64,000 nucleotides of DNA from Streptosporangium saharense (GTDB taxonomy: Bacteria > Actinomycetota > Actinomycetes > Streptosporangiales > Streptosporangiaceae), in NCBI RefSeq assembly GCF_014203715.1, contig NZ_JACHJP010000015.1, positions 1 to 64,000 of the forward strand. Direction: 5' to 3'. A program made the position numbers and the translations under genes. This document shows positions 1-8,612 of the stretch, piece after piece. Positions within the stretch are counted from its first letter, which is position 1, and the number at the start of each line of letters is the position of its first letter. Below the pieces are notes generated by a model. That model saw only the letters and a list, made by a program, of their open reading frames with translations. It was not told the origin of the DNA and did no database searches.

Positions 1-78
1 ATCACGACCTCCGAGAACGTCATCTACACAGCCACCTGCATGCTGCTCCTGCACCGCCTCGGAACACAGCGATCATGA
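1..78 (+). CDS. C-terminal tail of an unidentified protein (cut by window edge)
   Basis: The first 25 codons read as an open frame ending in TGA, with the peptide end TATCMLLLHRLGTQRS. The start lies outside the window. The hydrophobic helix followed by a short basic tail resembles the last helix of some transposases, but I cannot name a family. It lies next to an integrase remnant and orphan genes, which fits a mobile-element context. Confidence 0.35.
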   Translation: MTTSENVIYTATCMLLLHRLGTQRS

Positions 79-96
79 CTTTTCAGACACCCTCTG

Positions 97-417
97 ATGG
101 CCAAAGGGTTCGTGGAGATTCGTGCCGTCAGCCACCTGGCGGAGCGCGCGTTGGTCGATGGGAAGATTGATACGGCGCTGAGGCATCTGGAGCACATGCG
201 CATGATCGCCGACGTGTGTCACAACCTGCCGGGCGATTTTCTGCCCAAGAGGCGCAAGGCCCGCGAGCGGAAGGCCATCAAGAGTCTCCGATTCCACCTA
301 CGGGAACTCGATCCCGACGATCGTGCCGCCCAGTGGGTCGCGGAACACCTGGAAAGTGCGGGGTTCGACTACGTTCGTGTTCTTCGCGATCGGATCAAAT
401 GGAAGCACGCTCGGTAA
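97..417 (+). CDS. Hypothetical protein, 106 aa
   Basis: A small charged protein with no signal peptide or membrane segment. It is helical in composition and carries a central DVCHNLPG motif (about residues 40-47), followed by a basic stretch PKRRKARERK. From memory, similar short actinobacterial proteins with a CHNLPG motif occur in accessory regions, but I know no function. The start ATG is the first in frame, 18 bases after the preceding stop, and no good ribosome binding site is visible. It sits in a decayed mobile region. Function unknown. Confidence 0.5.
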   Translation: MAKGFVEIRAVSHLAERALVDGKIDTALRHLEHMRMIADVCHNLPGDFLPKRRKARERKAIKSLRFHLRELDPDDRAAQWVAEHLESAGFDYVRVLRDRIKWKHAR

Positions 418-441
418 CGGCGTCACCGAGCGTGTCTGAAG

Positions 442-780
442 CTATCGCCCAGCCTGCGCGTGGGCGTTGCGCTTGTCGTCGGGGGAGACGTGGGCGTAGA
501 TGTCACGGACGGTCTGAGGCGGTACGTCGAGGTTGAGCAGTAACGTCACGCAGGTGTGCCAGTGCCCGTGAGGCGGTCGGTTCCTGGCGCCCTTGAGTAC
601 CGTACGGCCTGGGCACGGTCAGGCCGCTTGGGCGCCGGGATCTTGACCAGCTTGGTCGCGTTGCGGGGGATGGCCTCCTCACGCACCGTGGGTTCCAGGG
701 CGTTCCGGAGTACGGCGTACGCGGACTGGATCATGCGCATCGAGAGCCACTCGCAGCGAATGAGCACCCCGCGCGCGGTC
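442..780 (-). pseudogene. Tyrosine site-specific integrase remnant
   Basis: On the minus strand, the upstream part reads SAYAVLRNALEPTVREEAIP then RNATKLVKIPAP, the typical core-binding (SAM-like) domain of phage and plasmid tyrosine integrases. After a frame change near 560-580 the other frame reads GHWHTCVTLLLNLDVPPQTV followed by a YAHVS-type end and a stop at 442-444. This matches the integrase C-terminus, where the family has HTxxTLLL and a later tyrosine. The middle of the catalytic domain, with its Arg and Lys boxes, is missing. The gene therefore looks like an internal deletion plus frameshift. Its 5' end abuts or overlaps the HNH gene end. Confidence 0.6.
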
Positions 781-781
781 C

Positions 782-1738
782 TCAGGAGGCCAGGAACACC
801 TCTCTCAGATGCCACTCCAAGGCGTCGCGATCGGGGTGGTCATGCCGCTCATCGGGCAGAGCGATCACGGCTCCGGCACGCTGATAGAACTCGTCGCCAT
901 CGCCGAACCGTTCTCGCAGATGGGGGCTGACACATAGCCGGTATTCCGCATCAATGCCCAGATAGCCACGATCAAACAGCGTGTGTACGTCCGAGCGCAA
1001 CAGGATGCCGTTGTCCAGGCGATGCTGACCGCCGGAGGAGACCGGGCGGATGTGAGCGGCTTGGAGGGCAGGGAGAATTCTGCTGCCGGTGATCGCGCAT
1101 CGCCGGTGGTAGGCGTTGAGGACGACCGCTTGGAAAGCCCCCTGTCCGAGGCGTTGGGGAACCAGCCGGGGATCGCCGAAGACCGGGCCTTCGCGCCGCC
1201 ATGGTTGGGTGAGATCGTTCTCGACATGGCGGGTGCCGAGCAGGCGGGCAACCAGTTCGTGAAAGTAGTCGGCCTCGGGAGCTGCCAGGTCGTAGCTCTT
1301 GCCTTGAACGATGTTGGGGGCGAAGTCGGGAGGAGCCGGAGCGGGAGGGTCGAAGAAGCGAGTGTCTCGGAGCAAGACGCAGCCGATGACAGGGTCTTCA
1401 CCCTCGGATATAGGTTGCTTGCGGTACTGGCTGATCCGCTGTCTCATCTGCTCCATGTCGGCAGCACCGTTGGCCTCACCGAATATCTGCCAGGCCTCGG
1501 AGAGAGGCAGCGGCTCGAAGGCGGCGAAGAGGCCGCCGCCAACCACGCGGTTGTACGGGCCGCGGCGCACTACTCGCTTGTCCTCGTGATGGGTTTTGAA
1601 GAAGAACGGCTCTCCGGGCTTGAGCGCGCGGAACCGCATGCCTCCCGATGGACGCCAGAAGTTGGCTTCGGTCAAGGCCGGGCGGTCTGCGAGGAATCGG
1701 TACCAGTTGCCGTCAGTGACTCCGACATATGCGCGCAT
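782..1738 (-). CDS. HNH endonuclease domain protein
   Basis: 318 aa. The last third holds the HNH fold typical of the restriction-type or phage-type family. It starts with AYHRRCAITG and runs through LQAAHIRPVSSGG, NGILLRSDVHTLFDRG and YLGI, giving the Asn-His and His of the metal-binding centre around residues 215-265. The N-terminal 200 residues (an RAYVGVTDG start) have no domain I can name and may recognise DNA or a partner. The family includes McrA-like modification-dependent nucleases and orphan defence nucleases. No methylase is beside it, so a role as a stand-alone modification-dependent nuclease is inference. The ATG at 1738 is the first in frame. It lies between an integrase remnant and orphan genes, consistent with horizontal acquisition. 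Confidence 0.8.
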   Translation of the reverse strand: MRAYVGVTDGNWYRFLADRPALTEANFWRPSGGMRFRALKPGEPFFFKTHHEDKRVVRRGPYNRVVGGGLFAAFEPLPLSEAWQIFGEANGAADMEQMRQRISQYRKQPISEGEDPVIGCVLLRDTRFFDPPAPAPPDFAPNIVQGKSYDLAAPEADYFHELVARLLGTRHVENDLTQPWRREGPVFGDPRLVPQRLGQGAFQAVVLNAYHRRCAITGSRILPALQAAHIRPVSSGGQHRLDNGILLRSDVHTLFDRGYLGIDAEYRLCVSPHLRERFGDGDEFYQRAGAVIALPDERHDHPDRDALEWHLREVFLAS

Positions 1739-2078
1739 GCAGTGAATTGTGCATCCGGATGATCATCATCGGTAGCCCTGCTGACATATCCAGCACGTCA
1801 TCACAGGCCCTACGTCGCCTCGCTGAAGCCGCAGACGAACTCGCCTTCTCCGCTGCCGTAGCGGCCGACGCCGTGAAGGCGTCTGGGTGACGGTGATGCC
1901 TTCATCGGGGAACAGGAGATCGCGACCTCCTCGTGGCTACCAGGAAGAAGCTCTCGGTCGGCCGTAGGTCACATTCGCGGAAGCGGTGTACAGCAGCACC
2001 GTCTTACAGACGGTATCTGCCGTCTCACCAGGCCATAAGACTCGTGACGAGGCATCTGCCCTTCCCTGCCGGAGTGGC
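1739..2078. other. Intergenic stretch of 340 bases
   Basis: The gap between the divergent and convergent neighbours holds one possible small plus-strand ORF (1759-1890). Otherwise I see no convincing gene, RNA or repeat. Base composition is less GC-rich than the core genes to the right, as in the rest of the left-edge accessory region. Confidence 0.4.
1759..1890 (+). CDS. Possible small protein, 43 aa
   Basis: ATG-initiated ORF encoding a 43-residue peptide that begins MIIIGSPADIS and continues with an Ala/Glu-rich helix (LRRLAEAADELAF). It is divergent from the HNH gene. It may be the surviving N-terminus of a longer gene, since the amphipathic helix ends abruptly. There is no clear ribosome binding site. 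Function unknown and existence uncertain. Confidence 0.25.
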   Translation: MIIIGSPADISSTSSQALRRLAEAADELAFSAAVAADAVKASG

Positions 2079-2897
2079 TCAAGCCGACCAGCGCCATCGG
2101 TCGAGGTCGTCCCATTCCGCTTCGAGGGCGGCGGCGAGTTGGCCACCGAAGGTGACGGTTCCCTCATGGGAGGCGAACGCGATCCAGGTGAGCGTGTCAT
2201 CGCTCCACACGCCCTCAGCGCCGGTGTACTGGGGTTCGAACAGCTCTACGTCTACGAGGTAGTCCGCGCCGTACTCGCGTAGCTCTGTCACGCGACCGCC
2301 GTCCATCTCGATCAGTGCGGTGCGCACCTGGGCGAGTCCCTGCTCGTCCCATATCGATGCCTCCGTCAGCACGAGCACGTCGGGCGGGATCGGCCCGGCG
2401 AGCATCGGGTGCCATGACCTGCCCTCAAGCCCCCACCGCTGCTGCAGCTGTTCTTGCCGTTCGGCCGACTCGGCGGGCGTCAACACGCGTCGGTACGGCA
2501 GCGGCTCCACCCGAAGGCCGTCCCGCGTAACCCAGCCTTGCAGGGTCGACTGGAACAGGTGGCGTTCCTCAGCCATGACCTTGGCCGCCGCCTCGTTGGA
2601 CTCCGGCTGGGTGAACGGGGACTGGGCCGTGTCGGCCGCTTCCGCCAGAGCGTCGACGAGGGCGGAGAACTCGGGCAGGTGGTCTGGGTCAAGCCGCTCG
2701 ACCTGTTCCAGGATCGCTGCGACCACGTTGTAGCGAGGGAAGATGCGCCAGGCTTCGGGACTGTAGTTGTAGCCGTCCACCGCTCGCCCCCGGTTGGGCA
2801 GTTCACCGTACCTGTCAGCCAACTCGTCGTAGCGCCCCATCAGATACCGGCGCGCCGCCACGTGCAGTGTCACCGAGTCCATGCCACAGAATCCCAT
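2079..2897 (-). CDS. Hypothetical protein, 272 aa
   Basis: A soluble acidic protein without signal peptide or transmembrane segments. Visible features are an N-terminal helix-rich part (residues 1-110) and a C-terminal part with alternating hydrophobic strands. The ORF has sensible actinobacterial codon use and several Trp residues near the end (EWDDLDRWRW). I do not recognise the family. An alternative ATG at 2882 would remove five residues. It lies between an HNH endonuclease and a degenerate tRNA, so it may be cargo of a decayed integrated element. No function is proposed. Confidence 0.6.
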   Translation of the reverse strand: MGFCGMDSVTLHVAARRYLMGRYDELADRYGELPNRGRAVDGYNYSPEAWRIFPRYNVVAAILEQVERLDPDHLPEFSALVDALAEAADTAQSPFTQPESNEAAAKVMAEERHLFQSTLQGWVTRDGLRVEPLPYRRVLTPAESAERQEQLQQRWGLEGRSWHPMLAGPIPPDVLVLTEASIWDEQGLAQVRTALIEMDGGRVTELREYGADYLVDVELFEPQYTGAEGVWSDDTLTWIAFASHEGTVTFGGQLAAALEAEWDDLDRWRWSA

Positions 2898-2976
2898 GAT
2901 CTAGCTGCGCCGCGCTCTCATGCCGGGCATAGGCGCATGGAGGTGATCACATGCCGGCTACCGTCTACACTCCTCT

Positions 2977-3058
2977 GGCCACGGTCTCTGGTATCCAAGC
3001 CGGGTGATTGGTCCGCCTGAAAAGCGGAAGGTCGGCGGTTCGAGCCTGTCCCTGGCCA
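2977..3058 (+). tRNA. Degenerate tRNA-Phe-like sequence (probable pseudo-tRNA or att scar)
   Basis: Bases 3012-3028 form a perfect anticodon arm: TCCGC, loop CTGAAAA with anticodon GAA (Phe), then GCGGA. The variable loop AGGTC and a TTCGA T-loop follow, and the acceptor 3' strand is CCTGGCC. The 5' acceptor strand GGCCACG pairs with one mismatch. The D-arm is not canonical, there are extra bases before the anticodon stem, and the T-stem (GGCGG/CTGTC) needs two G-U pairs. The 3' half matches actinobacterial tRNA-Phe as I remember it. A copy with a good 3' half and a poor 5' half beside an integrase remnant fits an attachment-site duplication. No CCA is encoded. Confidence 0.5.
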
Positions 3059-3201
3059 CAGCAGCTGGGCGGTATGGAAGCTTCGAATGGTTGTTGTTCG
3101 GGGATTTTGATCTTCGGTGACAGCAACGTTGGCTCGTACGCCTTGGCGAGCGGCCGAAGCCGTACGCGAGGAGTGCTTCGCCTGAATGGACAGCATCACC
3201 G

Positions 3202-3840
3202 TCATCGTCGCAGGTAGGTCAGGACGGCCTGGACTCGTTTGTGTACGAGGTCGTTGTCGCTCAGGCCCAGTTTTGCGAACACGCGGTTGATGTGTTTGGC
3301 GACTGCGGCGTCGCTGATGACGAGTTCTGCGGCGATCGCCGTGTTCGTTTTGCCTTCGGCCATGAGTGCCAGCACTTCTGTTTCGCGTGGCGTGAGTTGT
3401 TCGATGCAACTGCGCCGTCGTAGCAGTTGACGGACGACGTGTGGGTCGATCACCTCGCGGCCGCCTCCCGCGACGGTTTCGAGTGCGGCGAGGAAATCCT
3501 CGACGTTGCCGACGCGGTCTTTGAGGAGGTAGCCGATCCCGCCGTTGCCGGAGGAGATCAGGTCGGCTGCTTCCCGACCGGAGACGATCTGGGAGAGCAC
3601 GAGGATGTGCGCGTCCGGGTTCTCGCGGCGTAACGTGCGTGCGGCCTTGATGCCTTCGTCGCTGTGGGTTGGAGGCATGCGGACATCGACGATGGACAGA
3701 TCCGGCTCGTGGGTGCGGACGGCGTCGAGGAGTTGTTCCGCGTCTCCCACGCATGCGACAACCCGGTGCCCGGCGGCGTTCAGCAGCGTGGCGAGACCTT
3801 CGCGGAGCAGAACGGAGTCTTCGGCGATCACGATGCGCAT
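3202..3840 (-). CDS. LuxR/NarL-family response regulator
   Basis: 212 aa. The receiver domain (1-120) has the acidic pair E7-D8, phospho-acceptor D52 in VDVRMPP and Lys107 in YLLKDR. The C-terminal LuxR-type helix-turn-helix starts at LTPRETEVLALMAEGKTN and ends with the recognition helix SDAAVAKHINRVFAKLGL. The gene overlaps the kinase gene by 13 bases, so translation is coupled. It is the last gene of a leftward operon of ABC ATPase, permease, kinase and regulator. Its phosphorylation by the neighbouring kinase, and feedback on the operon promoter, are inferred from the arrangement. Confidence 0.93.
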   Translation of the reverse strand: MRIVIAEDSVLLREGLATLLNAAGHRVVACVGDAEQLLDAVRTHEPDLSIVDVRMPPTHSDEGIKAARTLRRENPDAHILVLSQIVSGREAADLISSGNGGIGYLLKDRVGNVEDFLAALETVAGGGREVIDPHVVRQLLRRRSCIEQLTPRETEVLALMAEGKTNTAIAAELVISDAAVAKHINRVFAKLGLSDNDLVHKRVQAVLTYLRR

Positions 3841-5144
3841 GGCACCTCCATGCTCACAAGGGTGGGCCCTCCGGCGGGGCTGTGGAGACGGACGCTGCCG
3901 CCCAGGGTCTCGATGCGGTCGACGACACCGACCAACCCGGTGCCGTGATCTGGTGACGCTCCGCCGCGTCCGTTGTCCTCGACGGTGACGAGCAGGGTCT
4001 TCTGGGGAGTAGGGGCGACACTGAGGGTCATCGTGGTGGCTTCGCTGTGCCTGGTGACGTTGGTGACGAGCTCGCTGATGGCGAAGTACAGCCCGACCTC
4101 GACGTCTGGATCCAGATCCGCCGGGACGGTGAGCTGGACATGGGTGGTGAGTCCGACGTGTTCGGTACGGGAGACCAGTTCGTTGAGCGCTTCGGCGAGG
4201 TCGTGCTCGCGCAGTGCCGATGGGTAGATGCCGTGCACGATCTCCCGCAGTTCGTCGACGGCACGCTGGGCGTCGGCACTCGCCTGTTCGAGGAGAGGCT
4301 CGATGTCTTTCCCGCGACGCAGCTGGTACCTCATCATTCCCAATGTCATGACCAGGGACGTGAGGCGCTGCTGGGCGCCGTCGTGCAGGTCGCGTTCGAT
4401 TCGCCGTCGTTCCTCGTCGAACGCGGAGCTGATGCGGGCACGTGAGCGGGTCACATCGACGAGTCGTTCGGTCAGCTGGATCGACGGCTCACTGATGAGA
4501 AGCCGGCACAGGTACCGCTGGCCCTCGGCCACGAGGGTCACGAGATAGAGGCCGGCGACGAGCAGGACGACACCCAGCAGCACGAACCCGAGCTGCGCGA
4601 TCGGGTTCTCGTTGACCGTCGAGGTCGGCAGATCCGACACCGTGGTGACGGCATCGGGATCGACGCCCAGGGCGAGGATCACGAACAGCGCGGTGCTGGT
4701 GGCGATCATGATTGCCGGAGCGAGCAGGACGACTGTGGTCACGGCGAAACTCAGCATCGACAGCGGGATCAGCAGCACGCCGTACAGCAGCTCGGTCCAG
4801 GTCGCCCGTTCGCTGAGGCGCAGACGCACCCAGCCGCCGAGCCCGTCCGAGGTGTAGGGGAGATGCGGGTCGGGTATCGGGCGGTGATCGACCCACCGAA
4901 GGCGCCATCGTTCGATGTGGCCGAGGGGAAGCCCCGCTAGGGCCAGCGCCGGCCAGGAGACGAACAGCCAGATGCCCGCCACTACCGGAGTGGAAGCCAG
5001 GTAGGCCAGTGACCTCCACGGCCACGAGGTCCCCAGTAGCCGGACCGGGTGCCGACGCAGCGCGTTCCCCGGCGCGTCGGCCAGCGGCCGAGCGGACACA
5101 CCGATCGGCGGGGTGGGACTGGTCACGTTGTCCTTCTGGAGCAT
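3828..5144 (-). CDS. NarL-type sensor histidine kinase
   Basis: 438 aa. Hydrophobic segments at about 47-75, 118-160 and 183-205 form a membrane sensor region with little extracellular sequence. The dimerisation box EERRRIERDLHDGAQQRL places the phosphorylated His at residue 254 (HisKA_3 family). The C-terminal ATPase has the N box ELVTNVTRHS and the G boxes DNGRGG and GTGLVGV. The gene starts 4 bases after the permease stop and overlaps the regulator start. Kinases with intramembrane sensors encoded beside ABC exporters usually sense envelope stress, directly or through the transporter. That role is inferred here. Confidence 0.92.
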   Translation of the reverse strand: MLQKDNVTSPTPPIGVSARPLADAPGNALRRHPVRLLGTSWPWRSLAYLASTPVVAGIWLFVSWPALALAGLPLGHIERWRLRWVDHRPIPDPHLPYTSDGLGGWVRLRLSERATWTELLYGVLLIPLSMLSFAVTTVVLLAPAIMIATSTALFVILALGVDPDAVTTVSDLPTSTVNENPIAQLGFVLLGVVLLVAGLYLVTLVAEGQRYLCRLLISEPSIQLTERLVDVTRSRARISSAFDEERRRIERDLHDGAQQRLTSLVMTLGMMRYQLRRGKDIEPLLEQASADAQRAVDELREIVHGIYPSALREHDLAEALNELVSRTEHVGLTTHVQLTVPADLDPDVEVGLYFAISELVTNVTRHSEATTMTLSVAPTPQKTLLVTVEDNGRGGASPDHGTGLVGVVDRIETLGGSVRLHSPAGGPTLVSMEVPCAS

Positions 5145-5148
5145 GTTT

Positions 5149-7680
5149 TCAGCGTGTCGCCTCCAGTGCGCCTACCTTCATGGCGGTTCGAGCCGGTGCG
5201 AGAGTTCCAACGGCGGCAGCCAGGTACGCGCAGGCGACGATCGCGACGAAGGCGGAGCCGACGAAGGGCAGCCAGATCGTATCGGTGAGCAGGTACCCGT
5301 ATCCGATCATGGTCACCGTGGCGATCGCGCTGCCGGCGACAACCGCGGTGGTGGCGACCAGGAGGGATTCGACCAGAAGCGACCTGGCGATCTGAGAGCG
5401 TCGCGCGCCGGCCAGTCGGAGCAGGGCGAACTCGCGGCGACGTGACATGGTGGAGCCGATCAGGACGTTGACGGCCGACACTCCCGCGTAACCGCCGAGG
5501 AGCACCACCACCATCTGGATGATCCAGTTGTCCCCGCTCGCCTGTGTGGCCACCTGCGCCAGATGCCCGTCGCGGTCTGTGGCCTGCGCGCCGGGGGCGA
5601 CGGAGGCCAGTTTGTCGTTGATCGCCGCCAGAGCCGCTTCCTGGTCGGCTCCGGGCTTGAACGCGACGTAGACGGCCGAGGCGTAAGGCTCCAGCAGGTG
5701 CGGGGCGAGCTTTGAGACCGGCAGGACCATGTCACTGACCCCCATAAGGTCGCGGTAGATGGTGCTCAGCACCGCACTGCCCGGAGTTCCGTCCGGGTAG
5801 AGGAAGGTGACGGTGCCGCCGATCCGCCACTGCTTCTCCTCGGCCACGATCTGTGACACGCCGATGCTGTGCTCGCCGAAATTCGCCCAACTCCCTGAGA
5901 TGACGTCGTAGGCGAGTACCTCGCCGAATCCGTCTGGGTCCACACCAGTGACGGTTCCGTTGGACCGCATCGTCGACGGGGTGTCGATCACCAGACGCGA
6001 GGAGATGCTTGCCGACGCCGTCGCGACGCTCGGCGCCTGTTCGATTGCGTTGACCGCGCTGAGCGGTACACCGAGCTGGACCCCGCCGGATACGACGGCA
6101 TCAGCGGTCACCTGCTCGGCGTAGACCTGGGCTCGCGCCTGGTAGTTCGCGCTGTCCTGGAACATCAGCACCGCACTGACGGCGACCAGCAATGTCAGGG
6201 GAACCGACACCCCGGCCGCTCGACGCAGGTCGGAACGGATCGATCGCTCGGCGACGAACCCCTCGAACCGGCGACGCAGAAACGAGCCGAGCGGTGTCAG
6301 CACGCCGCGTAGCAGGTGCGGCCCCAACAGGACTGCCGCTCCGATGAACAGCAAGAACGCGGTCATCACCAGCAGCAGCGCGACCGCGCCACCCGCCGTC
6401 GCCACTGGACCGCCTATGGCGAACGCTCCCGCCGTACAGCCCGCGGCCGTCGTCAACAAGACCCAGCCGAAGACCGATCGTCCACCTCCGGCGTGACCGG
6501 TGGGGACATCGGACTCTCGCAGCGCTTCCAGCGGTGCGATACGCGTGGCGCGACGAGCGGGAAGCCAAGCCGCCACGAGCGCCGCCCCCACGGCTGCGCC
6601 GATCCCTATCAGCAAGGCGAACGGTTCAGCGGACACCGCGGCGCCCCGGGCCATCAGTCCTTGCGCGACGAAGAACCGTCGCGCCACGTCGGCCAGAGCG
6701 ATTCCGGCTCCGGTGCCGAGAACCCCGCCGAAAGCTCCAATGAAGAACGCCTCCCAGGTGACCAGGCGTCGGAGCAACCGTGGCCTGGTCCCCACGACGC
6801 GCAGCATCGCCAGCTCGCGGCGCCGTTGTCCGATCGAGACGGTGAGCGTGCTGGAGATGACGAACATCGCGATCGTCAGAGCCAGGAACGCGATGACCAT
6901 CAGGAACTGACCGGAGCCACCGGCGAGCTCGGCCTGGCGCAGGTCAAGTTGGAGGCTGCCCGCTCGCGACCTGCCAGTGATCACCTCAAGTCCGGGGACG
7001 GCGGCTTGGAGCGCCGCGGTGTCCGTTGTCGACACCAGTGCCATGACGGGTGCACCGCCGAACCGTGAGGCGGCCCCGCCGTCGAAGAACAGCGCGTGCT
7101 CGAACTGCTCGCTCGCGCGCCGGGCGATGCCGCTGACCGTGAACTTCTCGGTACCGGTGGCGAGCTGGATCCGTACCTCGTCACCCACACTGACACCGCC
7201 AGCCGTGGCGACGGACTCGTCCACCACGACATCGCGGGCGGTCGCGGGTTCTCTGCTCTTGACGACCGAGGCGCCATCGGCGATCGCGGTCGACCAAGGG
7301 TGTCCCCAGGAGCGGGTGAAGGCGTCGCCGATCACCGTGCTGTCCGAATTCACGAGATAAGCAGGAAAAGGCGGCTCCAGATCGACGGAGGCCACTCCCG
7401 GGGCGTCGCGAACGGCGTCGATCTGGGCAGGGCTGAGCCGGGGCATGGACGGTAGGTCAAGTTTGAGGCCGCTGTTGAGCGTCACGCTCGCCGGTGGTTT
7501 GACCACCGCATCGACGGCATCGAACCGCCAACTCGTCACGCTTGCCGCGCCCTGCCGTTCCTGGGCTCCCGCGATCAGCAGGGTCGCCGTGACCAGCGCC
7601 GAGCCCACGACGACCGAGAGCAGCGCTGCCAGGATTGCGAGCTTGCGTGCCGCCAGGCTGCGCCAGGCAATCGTGATCAC
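5149..7680 (-). CDS. FtsX/MacB-like ABC transporter permease
   Basis: 843 aa, the usual length for a ten-segment actinobacterial permease with two FtsX domains. It begins with a membrane anchor (ITIAWRSLAARK then a hydrophobic helix), followed by a large extracytoplasmic part (about 50-250). A three-helix FtsX block starts near FLMVIAFLALTIAMFVISST with the cytoplasmic RRRELAMLRVVGT coupling motif. A second extracytoplasmic region and a second FtsX block with SRRREFALLRLAGARRSQ follow. It overlaps the ATPase stop by 4 bases (ATGA). Such permeases export or extract lipids, lipoproteins or peptides, or act as mechanical signal transducers. The substrate cannot be read from the sequence. Confidence 0.93.
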   Translation of the reverse strand: MITIAWRSLAARKLAILAALLSVVVGSALVTATLLIAGAQERQGAASVTSWRFDAVDAVVKPPASVTLNSGLKLDLPSMPRLSPAQIDAVRDAPGVASVDLEPPFPAYLVNSDSTVIGDAFTRSWGHPWSTAIADGASVVKSREPATARDVVVDESVATAGGVSVGDEVRIQLATGTEKFTVSGIARRASEQFEHALFFDGGAASRFGGAPVMALVSTTDTAALQAAVPGLEVITGRSRAGSLQLDLRQAELAGGSGQFLMVIAFLALTIAMFVISSTLTVSIGQRRRELAMLRVVGTRPRLLRRLVTWEAFFIGAFGGVLGTGAGIALADVARRFFVAQGLMARGAAVSAEPFALLIGIGAAVGAALVAAWLPARRATRIAPLEALRESDVPTGHAGGGRSVFGWVLLTTAAGCTAGAFAIGGPVATAGGAVALLLVMTAFLLFIGAAVLLGPHLLRGVLTPLGSFLRRRFEGFVAERSIRSDLRRAAGVSVPLTLLVAVSAVLMFQDSANYQARAQVYAEQVTADAVVSGGVQLGVPLSAVNAIEQAPSVATASASISSRLVIDTPSTMRSNGTVTGVDPDGFGEVLAYDVISGSWANFGEHSIGVSQIVAEEKQWRIGGTVTFLYPDGTPGSAVLSTIYRDLMGVSDMVLPVSKLAPHLLEPYASAVYVAFKPGADQEAALAAINDKLASVAPGAQATDRDGHLAQVATQASGDNWIIQMVVVLLGGYAGVSAVNVLIGSTMSRRREFALLRLAGARRSQIARSLLVESLLVATTAVVAGSAIATVTMIGYGYLLTDTIWLPFVGSAFVAIVACAYLAAAVGTLAPARTAMKVGALEATR

Positions 7681-8435
7681 GTCGCTACCCTCGCCAGGAT
7701 GTCCTCGGCCGACGGGTTTCTCGTCTCCGCCTCCACCCGACCGTCCCGCAGGAAGACGACCCGGTGGGTATGCGCCGCGGCGGCGGGGTCGTGCGTCACC
7801 ATCACGATGGTCTGCCCGAGCTGTTCGACGGCCAGCCGCAGAAAACGCAGCACCTCCCCGCCGGTGTGTGAGTCCAGGTTGCCCGTCGGCTCATCGGCGA
7901 AGACGACGGTGGGACGGTGCGCCAGCGCCCGGGCGATCGCCACCCGTTGCTGCTGGCCGCCGGACAACTCACTTGGGCGATGCCGCAGGCGGTCACCCAG
8001 ATCGAGCACCTGCACCAGATGCTCCACCCACCGCCTATCCACCGGGCGCCCACCGATGCGCTCGCTCAACGTGATGTTCTCTTCGGCCGTCAACGTCGGA
8101 ACCAGGTTGAACGCCTGGAACACGAACCCGAGATGGTCACGGCGCAGCGTCGTCAACTGTGCTTCGGACAGGCGTGCGAGGTCGCTCCCGCCGATGACCA
8201 CCGAGCCGGATGTCGGCCGCTCCAGGCCGGCGAGGCAGTGCAACAACGTCGACTTGCCCGACCCCGAAGGCCCCATGATCGACGTGAACCGCTCAGCCTC
8301 GAACCCCACCGTCACCCGGTCCAGGGCGGTGACGGCGGTGCCGTACCGGCCGAACGCCTTCGACAGTTGCGAGGCGAAGACCACGGGCACGCTGCCCGGG
8401 GCCGCGGATGGGGAAGCTGGCGGCGAGCTCGTCAT
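7677..8435 (-). CDS. ABC transporter ATP-binding protein (LolD/MacB type)
   Basis: 252 aa with a full nucleotide-binding domain: Walker A GPSGSGKST near residue 55, Q-loop FQAFNLVPTLTAEEN, signature LSGGQQQRVAIARAL, Walker B VVFADEPTGNLDS and the switch His in VTHD. The Gly-Asn-Leu-Asp sequence after Walker B is typical of the MacB/LolD/FtsE class that partners FtsX-like permeases. It is the first gene of the operon, and its stop overlaps the permease start. An 18-bp palindrome lies about 60 bases upstream of its start codon. Confidence 0.95.
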   Translation of the reverse strand: MTSSPPASPSAAPGSVPVVFASQLSKAFGRYGTAVTALDRVTVGFEAERFTSIMGPSGSGKSTLLHCLAGLERPTSGSVVIGGSDLARLSEAQLTTLRRDHLGFVFQAFNLVPTLTAEENITLSERIGGRPVDRRWVEHLVQVLDLGDRLRHRPSELSGGQQQRVAIARALAHRPTVVFADEPTGNLDSHTGGEVLRFLRLAVEQLGQTIVMVTHDPAAAAHTHRVVFLRDGRVEAETRNPSAEDILARVAT

Positions 8436-8493
8436 GGGTCAATCCCACGCCGCGAGCCACCCTCGCGACAAGGAAGCCGTCCACCGTCTTCGT

Positions 8494-8511
8494 GGTAACG
8501 CTGGCGTTACC
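8494..8511. promoter_or_regulatory. 18-bp palindromic operator
   Basis: GGTAACGC-TG-GCGTTACC is a perfect 8+2+8 inverted repeat in the 177-base gap between the divergent ABC/two-component operon and the DUF1707 gene. Its length and symmetry suit a dimeric regulator, possibly the linked response regulator. Which protein binds is not known. Confidence 0.55.
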
Positions 8512-8612
8512 CCTCTCGCGCACGATGTCGCCGGGATCGGTGGAGCTGGTAAAGGGACAAACTGGTGCGAGGCATACAACTTGGGGCCTTGCCGTGCTCC
8601 CTGTGGGGGTGA

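Noticed and set aside
8494..8511. Intrinsic terminator
   Set aside because: The dyad lies between divergent starts, so it cannot end either transcript usefully. An operator is more likely.
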